From Endomicrobium sp. (lineage in GTDB: Bacteria; Elusimicrobiota; Endomicrobiia; Endomicrobiales; Endomicrobiaceae), in assembly GCA_031263865.1 (NCBI GenBank), contig JAISEY010000003.1, forward strand, positions 1 to 61,344: a DNA stretch of 61,344 nucleotides, given 5' to 3'. Of the stretch, positions 61,152 to 61,344 are shown piece by piece. Position 1 is the stretch's first letter, and every line of letters begins with the position of its first letter. A model generated the notes under the pieces. It did not search any database, was not told where the DNA came from, and saw only the letters and a list, made by a program, of their open reading frames with translations. Both the position numbers and the translations under genes were made by a program.

Positions 61152-61225
61152 GTCTCCGTAGCTCAACTGGATAGAGCAACTGCCTTCTAAGCAGTAGATT
61201 GTGTGTTCAAATCACACCGGAGACG
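61152..61225 (+). tRNA. tRNA-Arg (UCU)
   Basis: Plus-strand cloverleaf with acceptor GTCTCCG/CGGAGAC, anticodon stem ACTGC/GCAGT and loop CTTCTAA (anticodon TCT), T arm GTGTG/CACAC, discriminator G. It reads AGA, a main arginine codon in AT-rich genomes. CCA is not encoded. Confidence 0.96.
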
Positions 61226-61234
61226 AGAATTTAT

Positions 61235-61313
61235 GGTGATTGTAGCTCAAATTGGTTAGAGCATCGGTTTGTGGAACCGATGGTTGCGGGTTCAAGTCCC
61301 GTCAATCACCCCA
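61235..61313 (+). tRNA. tRNA-His (GUG), with encoded CCA
   Basis: Plus-strand cloverleaf with the extra G-1 (61235) opposite C73, acceptor GTGATTG/CAATCAC, anticodon loop TTGTGGA (anticodon GTG) and T arm GCGGG/CCCGT. CCA follows the discriminator in the DNA (61311-61313), which is not so for the other seven tRNAs here. It lies 9 bases after tRNA-Arg and is co-transcribed with it. Confidence 0.96.
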
Positions 61314-61344
61314 TAAAAATTCTTTTCAATACGGAGAGATAGGG

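Overview
This window is bacterial chromosomal DNA, very AT-rich (by eye well under 30% GC). It uses the standard stop codons and ordinary Shine-Dalgarno (SD) signals matching the intact anti-SD of its own 16S rRNA. The gene content suggests a fermentative, anaerobic or microaerophilic cell with peptidoglycan: a four-subunit pyruvate:ferredoxin oxidoreductase, rubrerythrin, FeoAB iron uptake, a membrane pyrophosphatase, PBP1A, MurI and an AMIN-domain amidase. Compact spacing, overlapping genes, in-frame poly(A) tracts and several trimmed or altered enzymes resemble a host-associated or reduced genome. I cannot assign the phylum from sequence alone. An Elusimicrobiota-like (Endomicrobium-type) lineage is a guess that the 16S gene at 1115-2641 could settle.

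Layout. 1-2979 (minus): 5' part of a 23S gene, tRNA-Ala(UGC), tRNA-Ile(GAU), a full 16S gene with a consensus promoter, then tRNA-Gly(CCC). 3017-7358 (minus): an HD-type tRNA nucleotidyltransferase and alaS. 7646-11340 (plus): membrane pyrophosphatase, a DGK1/dolichol-kinase-like lipid kinase and a secreted polysaccharide deacetylase. 11347-21094 (minus): ZIP transporter, short pyruvate kinase, ligA, nusB, an RlmN-like radical-SAM protein, rubrerythrin, iscU, a cysteine-desulfurase-like protein, obg, rpmA and rplU. 21198-26566: aspC (plus), hisS and a DUF502 gene (minus), PBP1A (plus). 26554-35610 (minus): a TIGR03960-type radical-SAM protein, an AddB-like/AddA-like helicase-nuclease pair, smpB and tRNA-Thr. 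35768-44741: a SurA/PpiD-like protein (plus), then a long minus run of argF, fba, accA, porBADG, recR and dnaX. 44885-56678: tRNA-Ala(CGC), feoBA, a second tRNA nucleotidyltransferase, queD, murI, amidase, rpe, a PASTA protein, tRNA-Asn, rpsI-rplM, cysS and ispF-ispD. 56840-61313 (plus): cardiolipin synthase, a Cas4/RecB-like nuclease, rmuC, an RNase H, tRNA-Arg and tRNA-His.

Most genes are housekeeping. Glycolytic enzymes (fba, pyk) feed pyruvate to the ferredoxin oxidoreductase, giving acetyl-CoA and reduced ferredoxin, and accA draws on the acetyl-CoA. The unusual content is in the rplU-to-ligA block. The NifS-like protein has lost its PLP-binding lysine although its IscU partner is intact. 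The RlmN-like protein keeps its FeS cysteines but lacks both methyl-transfer cysteines. obg is interrupted by a +1 frameshift in a context closely resembling the programmed RF2 (prfB) site. Other points of note are two tRNA nucleotidyltransferases that look like a split CC-/A-adding pair, a divergent membrane pyrophosphatase, C34 tRNAs in an AT-rich genome, and a nuclease-RmuC-RNase H gene row.
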